The translations under genes were made by a program, and so were the position numbers. A stretch of DNA of 7,767 nucleotides from Methanoregulaceae archaeon. Lineage in GTDB: Archaea > Halobacteriota > Methanomicrobia > Methanomicrobiales > Methanospirillaceae. Positions within the stretch are counted from its first letter, which is position 1, and each line of letters starts with the position of its first letter. Positions 6,057 to 7,767 of this stretch are shown here, one piece after another. Where the stretch lies: the NCBI GenBank assembly GCA_025453715.1, contig JALOPT010000068.1, positions 4,448-12,214 of the forward strand. Reading direction: 5' to 3'. The notes beneath the pieces were generated by a model. It was not told where the DNA came from. It was given only the letters and a program-made list of their open reading frames with translations, and made no database searches.

Positions 6057-6061
6057 AAAAA
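6057..6061 (-). terminator. Weak minus-strand T-tract after the methyltransferase gene
   Basis: On the minus strand this reads TTTTT within CTATTTTTAACC, about 30 nt after the methyltransferase stop. It is short, so only a possible terminator. Confidence 0.3.
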
Positions 6062-6090
6062 TAGAATACCATCCTTTCCCCACACCCGTA

Positions 6091-6720
6091 TTATCGTCGT
6101 TCGGCAAAGAGCCAGACAGCCTTGTGAGGGGCGGGCTTCCCGGGGACTTCAATGGTTTTCAGCTCCCTGATGATAAATTCAGTCGAAAACAGGTCCCTTA
6201 TTTCTTCTTCCGATGAGAAGTAGAGGGTTGTTCCCGCCGGGGTAAGGCGATACTTCCCGCTGCCGCCAAACTGCGGGTCCTGCTCGGAAAAACAGACAGA
6301 AAGATAGCGGGCTCCGGTATTGAGGAGCCGGCTGAGGTTTCGTACATAGGTCGGGCGGTCTTCGGGATATATCGTATGCAATAATTCCCAGTCGAAGCCG
6401 AAATCAAATTTTCCCCGTATCTCGTGCAGGTCACCGAGCAGGTCACCAACGACAAACATGCAGAGGGCCCCGCGTTTCTCCGCGTTTTCTGTTGCGATCG
6501 AAATTGCCGCCGGGGAACTATCAATGCCGGTCACTTCAAACCCAAGACCTGCCAGGTACATGGCATAGTTGCCAGTCCCGCAACCCAGGTCAATTGTCTT
6601 GCAGGGACTGACTTTCCCGCTCTTTACCAGACTGACAAGGGCATACGGCGGGTTTTCATAATTCCAGGGAATTTTATCCGGGGGCGTATTCCGGTATATC
6701 CCGTCGACATCATATTTCAT
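6091..6720 (-). CDS. Class I SAM-dependent methyltransferase, 209 aa
   Basis: A soluble, cytosolic Rossmann-fold methyltransferase using S-adenosylmethionine. Residues 1-25 (MKYDVDGIYRNTPPDKIPWNYENPP) form the family-typical N-terminal cap with the IPW motif. Motif I is IDLGCGTGNY at 43-52, followed by GFEVTGIDSS with the ribose-binding acidic residue D67. Next come VVGDLL and FDFGFDWELLHTI, the usual motifs II and III, and then a substrate-side C-terminal half. Length is normal for small type 11/12 or thiopurine-methyltransferase-like proteins, many of which act on small molecules; the acceptor cannot be told. I chose ATG 6720 rather than GTG 6786: the 22 extra residues are not family-like, and a TATA-like box at 6743-6754 lies 29 nt before ATG 6720 with no Shine-Dalgarno, consistent with a leaderless mRNA. 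Divergent from the VOC gene, convergent with the beta-helix gene. Confidence 0.9.
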   Translation of the reverse strand: MKYDVDGIYRNTPPDKIPWNYENPPYALVSLVKSGKVSPCKTIDLGCGTGNYAMYLAGLGFEVTGIDSSPAAISIATENAEKRGALCMFVVGDLLGDLHEIRGKFDFGFDWELLHTIYPEDRPTYVRNLSRLLNTGARYLSVCFSEQDPQFGGSGKYRLTPAGTTLYFSSEEEIRDLFSTEFIIRELKTIEVPGKPAPHKAVWLFAERR

Positions 6721-6742
6721 ACTGTAGCAAATTGGATCAAAA

Positions 6743-6754
6743 GAGATAATAATG
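6743..6754 (-). promoter_or_regulatory. TATA-like box of the methyltransferase gene
   Basis: Minus-strand CATTATTATCTC is centred about 29 nt before ATG 6720, placing transcription start within a few bases of the codon. It lies inside the extension that the alternative GTG start would translate, which argues against that longer form. Confidence 0.4.
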
Positions 6755-6831
6755 CACCCTGTGGGGAATTCTGTAACTATTGACACTTAACGGCTGAAAT
6801 GCGTATTTGGTAGAAAGAGATAAGAGAAGTC

Positions 6832-6873
6832 ATGGCAACCAGTGAACTATCGGGAGGTATTTGCAGAACATGA
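6832..6873 (+). CDS. Possible 13-codon upstream ORF overlapping the VOC start
   Basis: ATG 6832 opens 13 codons (MATSELSGGICRT) ending at TGA 6871-6873, which overlaps the VOC ATG 6870 as ATGA. The VOC Shine-Dalgarno (GGGAGGT) lies inside it. AGAGAAG just before ATG 6832 is a weak ribosome site. It may be chance, but repeats the ATGA arrangement seen before the beta-helix gene. Confidence 0.18.
   Translation: MATSELSGGICRT
6852..6858 (+). promoter_or_regulatory. Shine-Dalgarno of the VOC gene
   Basis: GGGAGGT ends 11 bases before ATG 6870 but only two before the in-frame TTG 6861. The spacing and the family-typical MNRIIHFEI beginning both favour ATG 6870. Confidence 0.6.
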
Positions 6874-7280
6874 ACAGGATCATTCATTTCGAGATCCAGG
6901 CAGGAGATCCGGAACGGGCGGCGAAGTTCTACAGGGACGTGTTCGGCTGGGATATCAACGAGTGGGTAATACCGGGCGTGCAGATGAAAGATGAAAACCG
7001 TTTCTGGTACGTGACAACCGGCCCTGAAAACGAACCAGGGATCAACGGGGGCATCGTGTTCAGGCAGGGACCAGCGCCTTCAGACGGGCAACCGGTGAAC
7101 GCCTATTTCTGCACAATTGGCGTTTCTGACCTTGCAGGATCCACGGAAAAAGTGTTGAAGTCAGGTGGGAAGGTTGAACTACCCCGGATGGCGGTGAAAG
7201 GGATTGGCTGGTGGGCATCCTGCCGGGACACCGAGGGGAACTTCTTCGGTATGATGCAGGAGGACCCGGACGCAGGATGA
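6870..7280 (+). CDS. VOC (glyoxalase/dioxygenase fold) family protein, 136 aa
   Basis: A small soluble protein of the vicinal oxygen chelate superfamily, closest by eye to the group described as 'predicted enzyme related to lactoylglutathione lyase' (COG3324). Two beta-alpha-beta-beta-beta modules can be seen. The first begins MNRIIHFEIQAGDPERAAKFYRDVFGW (1-27). The second begins VNAYFCTIGVSDLAGSTEKVLKSGGKV (about 74-100) and closes with DTEGNFFGMMQED (120-132), the usual DPeGN-fG strand. H6 and E131 could be two of the metal ligands of the fold, though many members of this group lack enzyme activity. The start is ATG 6870, not TTG 6861, because GGGAGGT would be only two bases from TTG. Single gene, followed by a T6 tract. 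Family firm, substrate unknown. Confidence 0.9.
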   Translation: MNRIIHFEIQAGDPERAAKFYRDVFGWDINEWVIPGVQMKDENRFWYVTTGPENEPGINGGIVFRQGPAPSDGQPVNAYFCTIGVSDLAGSTEKVLKSGGKVELPRMAVKGIGWWASCRDTEGNFFGMMQEDPDAG

Positions 7281-7306
7281 CCAGTAACAGACAGATAATA
7301 AATGAC

Positions 7307-7312
7307 TTTTTT
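7307..7312 (+). terminator. T6 tract after the VOC gene
   Basis: Six T lie 26 nt past the VOC stop and upstream of the DUF2769-like promoter candidate, suggesting the two genes are transcribed separately. No hairpin precedes it. Confidence 0.4.
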
Positions 7313-7343
7313 ACGAAGTGAACCCTGATAAACACGATTAATA

Positions 7344-7353
7344 AAACATATTA
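7344..7353 (+). promoter_or_regulatory. TATA-like box of the DUF2769-like gene
   Basis: AAACATATTA is centred about 30 nt before ATG 7379, and the intervening sequence has no Shine-Dalgarno. This places transcription start at or very near the ATG, so a leaderless mRNA is likely. Confidence 0.4.
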
Positions 7354-7378
7354 TCCATCATCGCTCACGTTACCGGGC

Positions 7379-7627
7379 ATGTCGAATTCAGGCAACAACA
7401 CTGTACCCGATACGGAAGAGAACCGCCAGATCTGCAGAAAGTACTGCAAAATCTGCGAAAACTACAAGCGTCATTCCCTTGGGAATTACCAGCCCGACGA
7501 ACTGTTCTGCTCATGCGGGACATCCTCGGCCCCGTCAGTGAAAGAAATCGGCTGCTTCTGCCCGGCCTGTGAGCTCTTCTCGAAGCACCACCTCCGCGGG
7601 GGATATTTCTGTGCTGTCAGGCACTAA
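7379..7627 (+). CDS. Small cysteine-rich protein, DUF2769-like, 82 aa
   Basis: A short cytosolic protein with nine cysteines in 82 residues: C19, C23, C26, C44, C46, C59, C61, C64 and C78. The order VP-x-T-x-EN, then C-x3-C-x2-C, LFC-x-C-G-x-SS, GC-x-C-x2-C and a final YFC matches my recollection of DUF2769, a family of unknown function common in methanogens. The clustered cysteines suggest binding of zinc or an iron-sulfur cluster, but which metal cannot be read. There is no signal peptide or membrane segment. ATG 7379 has no Shine-Dalgarno and a TATA-like box about 30 nt upstream; a T8 tract starts four bases after the stop. Monocistronic by appearance. Family assignment is from memory of the motif layout, not from a search. 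Confidence 0.82.
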   Translation: MSNSGNNTVPDTEENRQICRKYCKICENYKRHSLGNYQPDELFCSCGTSSAPSVKEIGCFCPACELFSKHHLRGGYFCAVRH

Positions 7628-7631
7628 ACGA

Positions 7632-7639
7632 TTTTTTTT
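7632..7639 (+). terminator. T8 tract after the DUF2769-like gene
   Basis: Eight T begin four bases past the stop and are followed by a second T-rich stretch (TTATTTTGATT). Strong candidate for an archaeal U-tract terminator. Confidence 0.6.
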
Positions 7640-7653
7640 GTTATTTTGATTAT

Positions 7654-7700
7654 CCCGGGTTATACCGGACATCATTACAGGTAACCCGGGGCAATTTTTT
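7654..7700 (+). terminator. Inverted repeat followed by T6: second terminator-like element
   Basis: CCCGGGTTA (7654-7662) and TAACCCGGG (7682-7690) pair perfectly over nine bases around a 19-nt loop, and T6 follows at 7695-7700. This is a classic hairpin-plus-T layout, unusual in archaea, and comes right after the T8 tract. It may be a backup terminator, an mRNA 3' stabiliser or a small RNA. Confidence 0.5.
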
Positions 7701-7728
7701 CACCAGGATAAATCCCTGAAAATCAGTG

Positions 7729-7767
7729 ATGGCGGTACAAGATGGCCTGGACCGGATGCTTGATGTG
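7729..7767 (+). CDS. Possible start of a further gene, truncated by window end
   Basis: ATG 7729 opens 13 codons (MAVQDGLDRMLDV) without a stop up to the window edge. It follows a terminator-like element, and ATAAAT about 20 nt upstream could be a TATA-like box, but there is no Shine-Dalgarno. Too short to recognise; a chance frame is quite possible. Confidence 0.2.
   Translation, partial: MAVQDGLDRMLDV

Noticed and set aside
6721..6786. GTG 6786 as the start of the methyltransferase
   Set aside because: It adds 22 residues without family character, has no Shine-Dalgarno, and would place the TATA-like box (6743-6754) inside the coding region.
6861..6869. TTG 6861 as the start of the VOC protein
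   Set aside because: Only two bases separate it from the Shine-Dalgarno, and the family usually begins at the residues encoded from ATG 6870.
1..7767. tRNA or rRNA genes, insertion sequences, attachment sites, replication origin
   Set aside because: No tRNA-like T-loop and cloverleaf, no transposase or integrase reading frame and no flanking inverted/direct repeat pairs were found by eye.

Overview
The window looks like a euryarchaeal methanogen chromosome, most likely order Methanomicrobiales (Methanoregula/Methanosphaerula-like). The pointers are a cysteine-rich protein of the methanogen DUF2769 type, a large secreted NosD-type beta-helix protein rich in N-glycosylation sequons, a methanogen-style 4Fe-4S protein, AT-rich TATA-like boxes about 28-34 nt before several starts, and T-tracts just after stops. 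The assignment is by recognition only; no search was run.

Layout. 1-531 (+) is the C-terminal part of an aldo/keto reductase cut by the window edge. 532-952 is a non-coding gap with a perfect hairpin and weak promoter candidates. 953-1804 (+) is a ferredoxin-like 4Fe-4S protein, convergent with a RimJ/RimL-type GNAT acetyltransferase (1857-2369, -). A divergent gap (2370-2723) follows; it carries palindromes, a strong TATA-like box and a leader of about 130 nt that appears structured. 2724-6017 (+) is the dominant gene, a 1097-residue secreted protein with signal peptide, Asn/Pro/Ser-rich stalk, right-handed beta-helix, NosD-like end motif, proline hinge and a C-terminal Ig-like domain resembling the NBR1 type. 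It converges on a class I SAM methyltransferase (6091-6720, -). Then come a VOC/glyoxalase-fold protein (6870-7280, +), a DUF2769-like cysteine-rich small protein (7379-7627, +), a second terminator-like inverted repeat, and possibly the start of another gene at the right edge.

The genes do not form an evident operon: orientations alternate and most have their own start signals and T-tract. Two start styles are visible. The ferredoxin-like gene and the VOC gene (and more weakly the beta-helix gene) have Shine-Dalgarno sequences, whereas the acetyltransferase, the methyltransferase and the DUF2769-like gene have a TATA-like box about 28-34 nt before the ATG and no Shine-Dalgarno, as expected for leaderless mRNAs.

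No clear new multi-gene system is visible. The most unusual item is the leader of the beta-helix gene. It contains an orphan consensus Shine-Dalgarno and a CACCTC element that can pair either with that orphan or with the gene's own Shine-Dalgarno, plus a 31-codon upstream ORF whose stop overlaps the beta-helix start. The second is the cell-surface protein itself, an extracellular beta-helix joined to an Ig-like domain with no recognisable C-terminal anchor.
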